A stretch of DNA of 64,000 bases from CBDDFQ01 sp965227035 (GTDB lineage Bacteria; Pseudomonadota; Gammaproteobacteria; Burkholderiales; Burkholderiaceae_C): positions 496,001 through 560,000 of the forward strand of contig OZ245724.1 in NCBI GenBank assembly GCA_965227035.1. Direction: 5' to 3'. This document shows, piece after piece, positions 34,671 through 43,572 of this stretch. Position 1 is the stretch's first letter, and each line of letters starts with the position of its first letter. Below the pieces are notes generated by a model. It was not told the DNA's origin. It did not search any database and saw only the letters and a program-made list of their open reading frames with translations. Position numbers and translations under genes: made by a program.

Positions 34671-36293
34671 TCACGCCTGCCGTTTCTTCATGGCACGGGT
34701 ATCGACGCAATTCGATCGACCCGGCATCGATTGCGCGAGATCCTTGAGTTGCCCACGCTGAATTTTTTGCGATGCCGTGAGTGGCAACGAATCGACAAAC
34801 GCGACGTATCCGGGAGCCTTGAAATAGGCCAGCTGCTTCAGCGCCCAGTCGACGATGCTCTTCGCTACTTCTTCGCGCTGGTTCTCCGGCACGTTTTCGC
34901 TCGGGATCACGCACGCCAGCACTTCATCGCCGCGAACCTCGTCGGGTGCAGCTGCAATGCCCACCGACTTGATCATCGGATGCTGCATGAGCACGCTCTC
35001 GACTTCGACGGCGGAGATGTTTTCTCCGCTACGGCGAATGACGTTCTTCTTGCGATCGACGAAGTGCAGCGATCCTTTTTTGTCTCGATGAACCAGGTCG
35101 CCGGTGTGCAGCCAGCCGCCAGCCCAGGCTTCCTCGGTGGCTTTCTCGTCTTTCAGATATCCCGAGAAAAAGTCCTTGCGCGGATCGGCTCCCGCTGCGC
35201 GAACCAGCAGTTCGCCGTTGGCTTCGTCCGGCACATCGTTGCCTGCTTCATCGACGATTCGAATTTCGACCCAGTCGTTCGGCCAGCCGATGCAACTGGT
35301 GCCCACCTGACGCGGTTCCCGATAGTCCTTGATGACCGCAGCAGCGCCGGTCTCGGTCATCGCCCAGCCTTCGATCAGCGGAAAGCCGAAACGCTTTTCG
35401 AACACCGCATGATTTTTCTTGTCGACACCTGCTCCGAAGGCCCAGCGCACCGAAAGATCTTTATCCGATTCGCTCTCTGGAACCGACAGCAGCATCGCGG
35501 GCATCACGCCCAGGTAATGAATGATGGTCGCGCGGCTGTCCCGCACGCTTTTCCACCACGACTTCGGATGAAAGCGATCGAGCTGAATGAGGCATCCGCC
35601 CGCGGTAATGACCACCATCGTCGAGAAGGCCATCGCGTTCACGTGATTGAGCGGCAGAGGGGTAAGCACGCGGTCTTTGCCGGCTTCGTAGGTAGCGACT
35701 CCATCGAGATTCGCGTAGAAACGGCCGGCGCGAAGGTAATACGAGTTGGTGAGGCGGCAACCTTTGGGTCGTCCAGTGGTGCCCGATGTGTACAGCAATG
35801 CACACTCGGTTTGCAGTCCGGGTTCGCCAGCTTCCGGCGCATTCGATTTGCACTTCGGAATGTCTTCGCCGCTGTCGAACGCGAACACGGCAGCCGAACT
35901 GTTTGCGAGCGACACCGCTTCTTCGAGCGCCTCGACACGCGATGGAATCGAGACAGCAAGAACGATCTCGCTGTGCCCGATGAGATACGTGAGTTCGGCC
36001 GAGCGCATTTCCGCACTCATCGGCACGACGCTCGCGCCCAATGCGTTGAGCGCCATCCAGTGGAGGATGAATTCAGGGCGGTTCTCAAGAAGCAGACCGA
36101 CCCGATGACCGTGTCCATAACCCGCGGCCTTGTATTTCGAAACGAGGGCTTCCACACGTTGTGCAGCTTCGCCCCAGGAGATGCTTTGTGTCGACATGCC
36201 GTAGGTAGCGGCAGTGACTGCGTCGATATAAAGAAACTCGTCGGCACCATATTTGGCGGCGGTGCTTGCGAATTGTTGGTAAACGGTATTCAT
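34671..36293 (-). CDS. Acyl-CoA/aryl-CoA ligase (AMP-binding)
   Basis: A 540-residue ANL-superfamily enzyme. The phosphate loop is YTSGTTGRPKG, the adenine motif EGWAMTETGA, the hinge GWLHTGDL, and the C-terminal catalytic Lys lies in SQKIQRG. It would adenylate a carboxylic acid and form its CoA thioester in the cytoplasm. The ATG at 36293 overlaps the stop of the oxygenase beta gene; the thiolase-like gene begins 4 nt after. Its substrate is probably the acid that the aldolase/DUF35 pair then cleaves. Confidence 0.9.
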   Translation of the reverse strand: MNTVYQQFASTAAKYGADEFLYIDAVTAATYGMSTQSISWGEAAQRVEALVSKYKAAGYGHGHRVGLLLENRPEFILHWMALNALGASVVPMSAEMRSAELTYLIGHSEIVLAVSIPSRVEALEEAVSLANSSAAVFAFDSGEDIPKCKSNAPEAGEPGLQTECALLYTSGTTGRPKGCRLTNSYYLRAGRFYANLDGVATYEAGKDRVLTPLPLNHVNAMAFSTMVVITAGGCLIQLDRFHPKSWWKSVRDSRATIIHYLGVMPAMLLSVPESESDKDLSVRWAFGAGVDKKNHAVFEKRFGFPLIEGWAMTETGAAAVIKDYREPRQVGTSCIGWPNDWVEIRIVDEAGNDVPDEANGELLVRAAGADPRKDFFSGYLKDEKATEEAWAGGWLHTGDLVHRDKKGSLHFVDRKKNVIRRSGENISAVEVESVLMQHPMIKSVGIAAAPDEVRGDEVLACVIPSENVPENQREEVAKSIVDWALKQLAYFKAPGYVAFVDSLPLTASQKIQRGQLKDLAQSMPGRSNCVDTRAMKKRQA

Positions 36294-36787
36294 GGGAACA
36301 GCTGAATGGATGGAAGCGGCGCGTGTGCGTTCACAAGGTTCACACGCTTGAGCAAAATGCGTAGCTGCCCGTCGACCAGTGCCAGGCGATGCACATAGTG
36401 GCCGTAGAGCGTGACGAAATCGAGGCCGCGACTTTCTGCATAGGTGAAGGGCGTGCGCAGCGTGTAGACGGTTGCCGAATTGGCTCCATCGCGATCGCTG
36501 TTGGTCTCGATCAGCGAAGGCATCTGAAGCACGTGCTGGCCTTGGCTCGGCGGTTGCTGCGAATGCGAGCGTCCATCCAGCAGGCGCGAGACGCGCATCT
36601 TCAGCAGCAGCATGTCTTCGTCGGCAATCGAGTTGTACTTTTCTTCTTCGCTTTGCTGCGCGCCCTTCAGGGGCACCCAGTAGCGCCCGTTGTCGGCGAA
36701 CAGCGCGAGCCATTGCTCGTAGTGCTGGTCGTCCAGCACGCGCGATTCCATGTAGATGAAATCGGCAAGTTCGGTGGTGGAAAGCAT
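36290..36787 (-). CDS. Ring-hydroxylating dioxygenase beta subunit (set 2)
   Basis: A 165-residue NTF2-like beta subunit with the family block DDQHYEQWLALF and YWVPLKG. It starts 4 nt after the alpha subunit stop and overlaps the ligase start by ATGA, so alpha, beta and ligase are one translational unit. Sequence differs clearly from the set 1 beta subunit; this is a separate oxygenase. Confidence 0.87.
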   Translation of the reverse strand: MLSTTELADFIYMESRVLDDQHYEQWLALFADNGRYWVPLKGAQQSEEEKYNSIADEDMLLLKMRVSRLLDGRSHSQQPPSQGQHVLQMPSLIETNSDRDGANSATVYTLRTPFTYAESRGLDFVTLYGHYVHRLALVDGQLRILLKRVNLVNAHAPLPSIQLFP

Positions 36788-36791
36788 CGCT

Positions 36792-38114
36792 TCAGCCTTC
36801 CTTCATGTTCAGGGTCATGAACTTGGCCCATGCACGGTATTGATTGCGTATGAGCAATTCGTCGGTGCCGCTCGTTTCCTTGATCGGCTGAGAAGTTTCT
36901 GCATCGCTGTATTCCCGGTGCAGACTGATCCAGTCATTGCCGCGCGACTCGAATCCCTTCTGTTGCGCTTCGAACAGATGAATGTCGTCGTGAGCCACGA
37001 TCGACATGGGCGAGAAGGCGATGCGACTGTAGGTGAGTGCGCGGTCGTAAAGCAACTCGGGTCCGCCGACAGTGCGGAAGTTCCACGCTTCGATGACCGT
37101 TTTATTGGCTGAGATCGGGCGCAGCACACGAATGGTCTGCGGCGATCCCTTCACCGCGATGCTCGGATACAGCACCGCGTTCTGCGGCGATTGATCGAGA
37201 ATCTCATGTGCACGTTTTTCGCCGCGAGCAGCAATGAGTTCATTGACGTAATCGGTGAGCGAGCCGTAGCCCGAATGGATGCTTGCCTTCGTGCCGAGCA
37301 TGCTGTGGCCGTTCGGATAAACCTTGCCACCGGTGCTTTCGAAGAAATCGTATTTCGCGCCGAAGGGCAGGATCTGCTCGACCGACATTGGCTTGGGAAC
37401 ATCGTCGCCGTTGCCCGACCAGACATCGCGTGCGGCACGAACAGCGGACTCGTGCGCAGACACCGGATGCACCGAGTCGTTGATGTTCTCGATGTAGAGC
37501 TTCCAGTTGCAGTTGATCACGCTGCGAAGCACGCCGCCTTCGAGCTGCAACTCGCCGGTAGGGGAACGCTCGACCATTTGATCTATTGCGGCGAGGATCT
37601 CTCCGAAATATTCTTCGAAGCTCGGGCCGTTGTCGCTCATCCGAGCGAAGAGGAAATCGCGGTAGACCTTGAATCCTGCAACCGGCGTCAAACCTTTACC
37701 GGCTTCACACGTCGTGAGTTCGGTGCCTTCGTATCCGTTCTTCAGCGGGTAGCCCGCAAGCGAGCCATCGAAGCGGTAAACCCACGCGTGGTACGGGCAG
37801 CGCATCATGCGCGTTTCTATGTGACCGGTCTCGCTCGTGTACAGCTTGGTGCCTTTGTGAGCGCACCGATTGTGGAAAGCGCGGATCGTGCCATCGGTGT
37901 CGCGGAGTACGAGTACCGGCTGACCTGCAATGTCCAGTGTGAGGTAGTCGCCGGACTTAGGAATCTGCGTGCCGTGACCGACGAAGCTCCAGGTGTTGGC
38001 GAAGAAATTTTCCTGCTCTAGCTGAAAAATTTCGTCGGAAATATACAGAGCCCGGTGGACCTGATCCTTCTGGATCAGCGCCTCGATGGCCGAGGGTCGA
38101 TTTCTATAAGTCAT
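36792..38114 (-). CDS. Rieske ring-hydroxylating dioxygenase alpha subunit (set 2)
   Basis: A 440-residue alpha subunit. Rieske ligands are Cys84, His86, Cys106 and His109 (CAHKG, CPYHAW). The mononuclear iron site is Asp213, His216, His221 (NDSVHPVSAH). It is the first gene of the operon that runs to 31405; a GntR regulator lies divergently 219 nt upstream. No ferredoxin or reductase is in the operon, so electrons must come from elsewhere. The substrate is likely an aromatic acid. Confidence 0.9.
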   Translation of the reverse strand: MTYRNRPSAIEALIQKDQVHRALYISDEIFQLEQENFFANTWSFVGHGTQIPKSGDYLTLDIAGQPVLVLRDTDGTIRAFHNRCAHKGTKLYTSETGHIETRMMRCPYHAWVYRFDGSLAGYPLKNGYEGTELTTCEAGKGLTPVAGFKVYRDFLFARMSDNGPSFEEYFGEILAAIDQMVERSPTGELQLEGGVLRSVINCNWKLYIENINDSVHPVSAHESAVRAARDVWSGNGDDVPKPMSVEQILPFGAKYDFFESTGGKVYPNGHSMLGTKASIHSGYGSLTDYVNELIAARGEKRAHEILDQSPQNAVLYPSIAVKGSPQTIRVLRPISANKTVIEAWNFRTVGGPELLYDRALTYSRIAFSPMSIVAHDDIHLFEAQQKGFESRGNDWISLHREYSDAETSQPIKETSGTDELLIRNQYRAWAKFMTLNMKEG

Positions 38115-38320
38115 CGCAGTCGTGGTGATTGGTGATCCGAATCCAAGATTCGTGCAGCGTCATGAAAACTTCAAAATCAGTATATTGTTATTGTCGATTT
38201 GAAGGTAGGATTTGTCGAAAATAAATTCCGAGTCATCCAGGCCGATTTGCTTTTCTCCAATGAAATCGAATCGATTGCATACCGAGCTACCTAGCGATTC
38301 GATCAGGAATCGACCTAAAA

Positions 38321-38330
38321 CAATATATTG
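38321..38330. promoter_or_regulatory. Palindrome in the GntR promoter region
   Basis: A perfect 10-bp palindrome CAATATATTG just 3 nt before the GntR ATG, in the region shared with the divergent Rieske operon. A related TATATTGTTATTGTC lies at about 38179-38193. It is a candidate operator, or overlaps the -10 region of the regulator gene. The short length keeps confidence low. Confidence 0.35.
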
Positions 38331-38333
38331 AAT

Positions 38334-39032
38334 ATGAGCGATCTCGACAAAAGTGAAAACCCTTCCATGGATGGCGAAGGTGAGGCTCGGACCAGCCGAA
38401 GCGCCGTCGCCTATGCCGAATTGCTCTCGCGCTTGCGTCATGGCAAGGTCACCGTCGACGATCGAATGGTCGACCTCGAAATAGCTGCGCAACTGGGCAT
38501 GTCTCGCATGCCTGTTCGCGAGGCCTTGCTTCAGCTTGTAGGCGAGGGTTATTTGGTCAGCACCGCGCGTGGATATCGGATTCCCAAGCTCAGCCGGCAG
38601 GACATGGAGGAAGTGTTCGAGCTCAGAAAAATGCTCGAACCCCGCGCGGCTGCGCACGCTGCGCGAGACTTCACGAAAGAGGGATTGGCAAGACTGAAAG
38701 CAGCCCTCGACCGCGCCACCAAGGCACGCGGCGCCGGCGACAACGTCGCGTTGTTTCAGGCCAATCTGGATTTCCGCGCGACCTGGATCGAAGCGGTGCG
38801 CAATAGTCGCCTTCGCGAGACCATTACCAAATACGGCGATCAGATTCTCGAAGTGCGCCGCTCGACCATGCTCGACCCGGAAGTGCAGGTCGTGGCACTA
38901 CGGGACATGAATGAAATCTATCAAGCGTTCGCCAAGCGCGACGCGGTGCGCGCTTATGACGCGACCTTCCGTTTCGTGCTCGACGCAGAACAGCACTATG
39001 CGCTGGTGACCGTCCTCGGCATCAAGAAATAA
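38334..39032 (+). CDS. GntR/FadR-family transcriptional regulator
   Basis: A 232-residue regulator. The winged HTH (about residues 25-90) has LEIAAQLGMSRMPVREALLQL, in which the MPVREAL block is the GntR signature. The rest is an all-helical FCD (FadR C-terminal) domain that binds acids or metals. ATG at 38334 is used; a TTG 6 nt earlier is an alternative. Divergent from the second Rieske operon, its probable target. Its 3' end overlaps the convergent fumarylacetoacetase gene by 11 nt. Confidence 0.88.
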   Translation: MSDLDKSENPSMDGEGEARTSRSAVAYAELLSRLRHGKVTVDDRMVDLEIAAQLGMSRMPVREALLQLVGEGYLVSTARGYRIPKLSRQDMEEVFELRKMLEPRAAAHAARDFTKEGLARLKAALDRATKARGAGDNVALFQANLDFRATWIEAVRNSRLRETITKYGDQILEVRRSTMLDPEVQVVALRDMNEIYQAFAKRDAVRAYDATFRFVLDAEQHYALVTVLGIKK

Positions 39033-40344
39033 CCGGGCCGCAAGGAATAATCTTTCCGCGACATTCACCGAAACCGATCGCGCGGAATCCTTCTCTGCGC
39101 GCGTGGGCTTTCAGCGTGATTTCGTCACCATCTTCGAGCCAGCCACGTGTGACACCCGGCGCGAGTTGCAAGGGTTTGCGTCCCGCTTCAGCAAGCTCGG
39201 TCATGCACGCGCGCGACTCTTCAGTCGGACCCGAGATGGTTCCGCTTCCGAACAAGTCTCCGGGCAGCATGTTGCATCCGTTGCTCGCGTGATGCGTGAG
39301 CATCTGCGCAAAGGTCCAGCTCAGGTTGTTGATCTTGCTTTGCGAGATACGTACCGGCTTATCGAGTCCCAATTCGCGCACACCGATCCATGCTTCGACA
39401 TCCACTGCCAGTCCACCGAATTTGCGGTCGTAGGGCGAGTCGAGATGCGGCAAAAGCGGAGGAGATTCGGGATCGAGTTCGGGCGCCTCGGTTTGGAACG
39501 GCGAAAGCGCTTCCGACGTGACGATCCATGGAGAAAGCGAGGAGTGAAAGTTCTTGCCAAGGAACGGACCAAGCACTTGTTCCCACCACTGGATGTCTTT
39601 TGCGGACCAGTCGTTCAGCAAGCAGTATCCAAAAATGCTCTCGTGAGCTTGGCTCAAAGGAATGGGAGTGCCTTGTTCGTTTCCGCCGCGAACGTAAGCC
39701 GCCATTTCAAGCTCGTAATCCATCGCGACCACTGCGCCGTAGACCACCTTTCCTTCGGCGTTCTTATATTGACCGCGAGGACGAATCACGTCGCTGCCGC
39801 TCGCTCGAATCGACGATGTGCGGCCGTGATACGCGACCGGCAAACTGAAGAACGCGGCGGGCAGCGGTACTGCAAGGCCTTTCAGTCGGCCGTTGCGTTC
39901 GGTGTGGTGTTTCGAGGTGAGGAAATCCGTGTAGCCGTTGATCTTCGCGGGCAACAGCATCTTCGCGCCGCGCATATCGATCATGGATTTTTCGGCAGCC
40001 GACTTGAGCGCCGCGTCGCTCGACTTCGCGCTCAACAGCGATGAAATTTTCCCGCGCAATGCGCGCGCATCGGATGAAGGCAGCGCCATGAGATCGTTGA
40101 GCAAGGGCTGCCTGCAAGCGGCGCGAGTCGCCGCGTTCAGATCTGCAAACCACGGCAGATCGATCACTGCAGCGAGGTTCAAAATCTTGTCGCCTATGGC
40201 CACGCAGCAGACTGCCTTGCCAGATATTTCGGCCAAGCCGAATGGCAAGTTTTGAATTGGAAATTCGGTGGCGGGGTCGTTCGCCGAAGCGACCCAGCTT
40301 TGACGGGACTGGTCGTGCGTCTCGTCGACGATCGGGGAATTCAT
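39022..40344 (-). CDS. fahA: Fumarylacetoacetase
   Basis: A 440-residue full-length fumarylacetoacetase, with N-terminal domain (LPFGLAEISG) and catalytic FAH domain. It shows the YHGRTSSIRASGSDVIRPRGQ block, MDYELEMAAYVRGGNEQG with metal ligands, and the SAKDIQWWE segment. It hydrolyses fumarylacetoacetate to fumarate and acetoacetate in tyrosine/homogentisate catabolism. No homogentisate dioxygenase is in the window, so the substrate may differ here. Start at 40344 (MNSPIVDE) lies only about 30 nt after the intrinsic terminator that ends the upstream Bug gene. Confidence 0.9.
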   Translation of the reverse strand: MNSPIVDETHDQSRQSWVASANDPATEFPIQNLPFGLAEISGKAVCCVAIGDKILNLAAVIDLPWFADLNAATRAACRQPLLNDLMALPSSDARALRGKISSLLSAKSSDAALKSAAEKSMIDMRGAKMLLPAKINGYTDFLTSKHHTERNGRLKGLAVPLPAAFFSLPVAYHGRTSSIRASGSDVIRPRGQYKNAEGKVVYGAVVAMDYELEMAAYVRGGNEQGTPIPLSQAHESIFGYCLLNDWSAKDIQWWEQVLGPFLGKNFHSSLSPWIVTSEALSPFQTEAPELDPESPPLLPHLDSPYDRKFGGLAVDVEAWIGVRELGLDKPVRISQSKINNLSWTFAQMLTHHASNGCNMLPGDLFGSGTISGPTEESRACMTELAEAGRKPLQLAPGVTRGWLEDGDEITLKAHARREGFRAIGFGECRGKIIPCGPVIS

Positions 40345-40373
40345 GTGTCTCTGATGCCTTGTTGTGTGCGAAT

Positions 40374-40414
40374 AAAAAAATGGGCGCCGCAAGTTCTATT
40401 TTGCGTGCGCCCAT
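40374..40414 (-). terminator. Intrinsic terminator between the Bug receptor and fumarylacetoacetase genes
   Basis: Read on the minus strand: ATGGGCGC...GCGCCCAT plus an inner CGCAA/TTGCG stem, about 13 paired bases, followed by seven T. It lies downstream of the Bug-receptor gene and immediately before the fumarylacetoacetase start. Read-through or attenuation may therefore set fumarylacetoacetase expression. Confidence 0.82.
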
Positions 40415-40460
40415 TGCTTTATCGGTGGTCTATCCGACTTTCATTCATCGGATGTTCCGA

Positions 40461-41450
40461 TCACTCGATCGTGATGTTGCCGTCCTTGATGATCTTGGCC
40501 CACTTCACTGTCTCGGTTTTCATGTAGGCCTGCATTTCAGCGGCAGAGCCCGGCACGAATTCGCCGCCGAAATCGCGCATGCGTTTTTTCACATCCGGAT
40601 CGTTGGAGACCTTGATGAACGCAGCGTTGAGCGTGTTGATGACTGCTGGCGGCGTGTTGGCCGGCGCGACCACACCTTGCCATGCCCATGCCTCGTAGCC
40701 CGGATAACCGGACTCTGCGATGGTCGGCAGATTCGGCGCCAGTTCGGAGCGCTTCGCGCCGGCAGAAGCCAGCGCGCGCATCTTTCCTGCGGCAATGTGC
40801 TGCGATGCAGTTGCCCAGTCGGCCATCATCACGGGCAGGGTACCGCCGAGCAAATCTTGAGTCGCTGGTGCGCCACCCTTGTAGGGAACGTGGAGCAGTT
40901 GAATGCCTGCGCGTTGCGCGAACATTTCCATTGCAAGATGGTGAGGCGAGCCTGCACCGGGGCTGCCGTAGCTGAACTTGCCGGGCTGCGCTTTCGCCAG
41001 CGCGACGAATTCCTGCAGCGTGTTTGCGGGCACCGATGGGTTGACCACGAGCACCAGAGCAAATCGTGCGGTCAGGGTGATGGGCGTGAAATCCTTTGCC
41101 GGGTCGTAAGTCATCTTTTTGTAGAGACTTGTATTGACCGCATAAGTGGAGTTGTCGCCGAGCAGGATCGTGTAGCCGTCGGCCGGTGCCTTGGCCACCA
41201 TGTCGGCACCGATCATCGTTGCCGCACCTGGACGGTTGTCGACGATGAACTGTTGGCCCAATTCGTCGGACAGCTTGGGTGTGACCAGACGCGCAAACGC
41301 GTCGGATCCGCCGCCAGCGGGGTAGGGAACGATCAGCCGAACCGATCGGCTGGGATATTTTTCATCTGCCGCCAGAGCGCTCAACGGCGCAAGCATCGGG
41401 GCACCGATGGCTGCTGCCACCGCGGTCAGAACTCTACGTCTTGTCTCCAT
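40461..41450 (-). CDS. Bug-family (TctC-type) tricarboxylate-like solute receptor
   Basis: A 329-residue periplasmic binding protein with a signal peptide (METRRRVL start; cleavage near ALAA, residue 28). It carries Bug family blocks: VRLIVPYPAGGG, DNRPGA, MVAKAPADGYT and HVPYKGGAPA. Bug receptors feed TctAB-type transporters or act as sensors; none of the membrane genes is nearby. It lies 50 nt after the FAD monooxygenase gene and may bind that enzyme's aromatic acid substrate. Confidence 0.9.
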   Translation of the reverse strand: METRRRVLTAVAAAIGAPMLAPLSALAADEKYPSRSVRLIVPYPAGGGSDAFARLVTPKLSDELGQQFIVDNRPGAATMIGADMVAKAPADGYTILLGDNSTYAVNTSLYKKMTYDPAKDFTPITLTARFALVLVVNPSVPANTLQEFVALAKAQPGKFSYGSPGAGSPHHLAMEMFAQRAGIQLLHVPYKGGAPATQDLLGGTLPVMMADWATASQHIAAGKMRALASAGAKRSELAPNLPTIAESGYPGYEAWAWQGVVAPANTPPAVINTLNAAFIKVSNDPDVKKRMRDFGGEFVPGSAAEMQAYMKTETVKWAKIIKDGNITIE

Positions 41451-41500
41451 GATTTTTTCCTTTTTTGGTTGCGTGAATGTCTATCGTACGGCGGTAGCCG

Positions 41501-43456
41501 TCATTTATGTGAGTCGGTCAAGTTCTCTTGCGCCATGCCTATGACTGCCTGTACCCGCTCGACGTTGCCGTTCTCGATCGCGAGCATCAGAGCGATCTTC
41601 GAGAGCAGCAGCGAATGGCTTTTATCGTCGACTTGGCTTAGAGCGTTGCCGATCGATCGGTACATCGCTTCTGCGTTACTAAGCGGCGCATGCACCGATG
41701 AGTCTGCGTGCGCAAGTCCGCCCACGCCGCGCGCTTTCGCCAATGCGCCTTCGACTGCAACGCCATCCAGCAACCTCCATCGCGCTGCCACGTTGTGATC
41801 GGGGCGAACAAGATAGGTCGTACCTGCGGCCGCAGCGAATCGTTGATGCAGCAGGACGGTCGCGCCTGAGATGGTCGTGAGATCTGCGCACTCCTGGTTC
41901 GCGATGACCAACACTTTCAAGTCGGGGAATTTGTTTTCGAGCGTTTTCAGCTTGGTGGCCGCGACTTCAGGAACTTGCCCGTCACCAGCGAAATAAATGA
42001 GCGAAAACCGATTTCCGAGAATGCCTTGAAGATGTAATTTCGCATTGCCTGCCCACTGAAGATCGGGAACAACTTCACCTGGCGCAGGTCCGCCGTCGAA
42101 GGCGTGTGAATCTTCGCTACTCAGAATCGAAGCGCGCAATGGAACATAGGAAGCCTGCTTGGGATTCAGGATGTCTGCGACCGGCGCGTCGTTCATTGCG
42201 AGTGAAAGCACAGCGTCGCGCATCAACTTCACACCGCTGTCCGGCGGCGTCATAAAACAAGCGTTGCGCTCGGCAAGAGCGGCATTTTCGGAGAACACCT
42301 TGCGTCGCTCTGCTGTGTACGAATCGAGCAACGCGTCGCCCGCCAATCTGCGATGCACCTGGCCTATTTTCCAGCCCAGATTCCATGCGTCTTCGACACC
42401 CGAGTTGAGTCCGCGAATTCCGAAGATGGGCATGAGATGCGCGGCATCGCCCGCGAAGAAAACGCGGTCGTGGCGAAAGCTGTCTAACGCCCGGCTATGA
42501 ACCCTGTACGGGCTGATCCACTCCAGCGTCCACTTGCCTTTTTCGCCGATGTAATCGAGGTGCGCCTGAATTCGCGGGATCGCATTGGCGGGGTCAACTG
42601 CGGCGTCGACATCCTCTCCTTCGCCGAGTTGATAGTCGAGTCGCCAAAGCTTGTCGGGCTGTCCATGCATCAAGATCGTGAGGCCCGGATTCGACGGCGG
42701 ATCGAACCAGCATCTGCGCTCCATTCGTCCATCGGTATCGAGGCAGACATCCGCGATAACGTAGGTTGCTTCGTAGGATGCGCCTTGTAGTTTGAGCCCC
42801 ATGCCAGCTCGGACTGCGCTGCGTGCACCATCGCAAGCCACAAGGTATTTCGCTCTGAGCGTGTAGCGCCCCGCCGGCGTTTCCACTTCGATTGCAACGT
42901 GATCTTGGTGCTGCGCAACGTTCAGGAATTTGGTTTGCCAACGCAGGTCGATGTCCGGTCTCTTCCCGATCGCATCGACCAGATACTTTTCGGTGTGGTT
43001 CTGCTGGATGTTGAACATCGGTCGATTGCGAATGGCCTCATCGTCCGACATCTGAAAATCGAGAATGGTTTTACCGCGATAGAAGCTTCTACCGCTCAGC
43101 CAGTCTTTGCCGTGCGCGCGAATGCTGTCAGCCGCCCCGAGAGCTTCCCAGATTTCGAGCGTGCGTCGCGACATCCCGAGTGCGCGGCTTCCCACGCGAA
43201 TGCCTTCGTCGTCTTCGATGAGCACGCAAGGCACGCCCGAGTGGGCAAGACTCAAGGCCATGGTCAAGCCAACCGGTCCCGCGCCGACGACGACCGCAGG
43301 GTGCACGATGTCGACGGTCGGCGACGTCATCTCTGAAGGCTTCGCGAAAGTGAAGCGCGCGAACATTTCCGGCTTCTCGTCTGCCTTCCCTGTCTTATGC
43401 GCTCGCTCTGCCACTTGACTGCTGTCGGTGCGGTCGAATCTTGTAGGTGTATTCAT
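41501..43456 (-). CDS. FAD-dependent aromatic monooxygenase with fused DUF2783-like tail
   Basis: A 651-residue flavoprotein. FAD motif GAGPVGLTMALSLA is near residue 55, DG motif CDGARSAVR, and GD motif VFFAGDAAHLMP, typical of MhpA/PheA-type (FAD_binding_3) hydroxylases. The last about 65 residues (AEAMYRSIGNALSQVDDKSHS on) look like the small DUF2783 protein, which elsewhere is a separate neighbour of such enzymes. It hydroxylates a phenolic or aromatic acid with NAD(P)H. Divergent from an IclR regulator. Start at 43456 was chosen over an upstream alternative. Confidence 0.85.
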   Translation of the reverse strand: MNTPTRFDRTDSSQVAERAHKTGKADEKPEMFARFTFAKPSEMTSPTVDIVHPAVVVGAGPVGLTMALSLAHSGVPCVLIEDDEGIRVGSRALGMSRRTLEIWEALGAADSIRAHGKDWLSGRSFYRGKTILDFQMSDDEAIRNRPMFNIQQNHTEKYLVDAIGKRPDIDLRWQTKFLNVAQHQDHVAIEVETPAGRYTLRAKYLVACDGARSAVRAGMGLKLQGASYEATYVIADVCLDTDGRMERRCWFDPPSNPGLTILMHGQPDKLWRLDYQLGEGEDVDAAVDPANAIPRIQAHLDYIGEKGKWTLEWISPYRVHSRALDSFRHDRVFFAGDAAHLMPIFGIRGLNSGVEDAWNLGWKIGQVHRRLAGDALLDSYTAERRKVFSENAALAERNACFMTPPDSGVKLMRDAVLSLAMNDAPVADILNPKQASYVPLRASILSSEDSHAFDGGPAPGEVVPDLQWAGNAKLHLQGILGNRFSLIYFAGDGQVPEVAATKLKTLENKFPDLKVLVIANQECADLTTISGATVLLHQRFAAAAGTTYLVRPDHNVAARWRLLDGVAVEGALAKARGVGGLAHADSSVHAPLSNAEAMYRSIGNALSQVDDKSHSLLLSKIALMLAIENGNVERVQAVIGMAQENLTDSHK

Positions 43457-43572
43457 TTTTATGGCACCGGTCCATTCGGTGTTGTCTGGCCATAGTTTCA
43501 ATATTTGAGACTTTCGACGCGATAGGTAAATTCCCTAGCGCTCGATATCTCTATTTCTGACATAAACAAAAG

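Noticed and set aside
34650..36305. A 551-codon open frame opposite the CoA ligase
   Set aside because: Antisense of a full ANL ligase with all motifs. No ribosome site or domain was seen.
38160..38657. A 165-codon minus-strand open frame across the GntR gene
   Set aside because: It covers the GntR HTH in antisense and has no recognised domain.
40242..41798. A 518-codon open frame on the plus strand across the Bug receptor
   Set aside because: It spans three genes of the opposite strand and a terminator hairpin, with low-complexity composition. Shadow.
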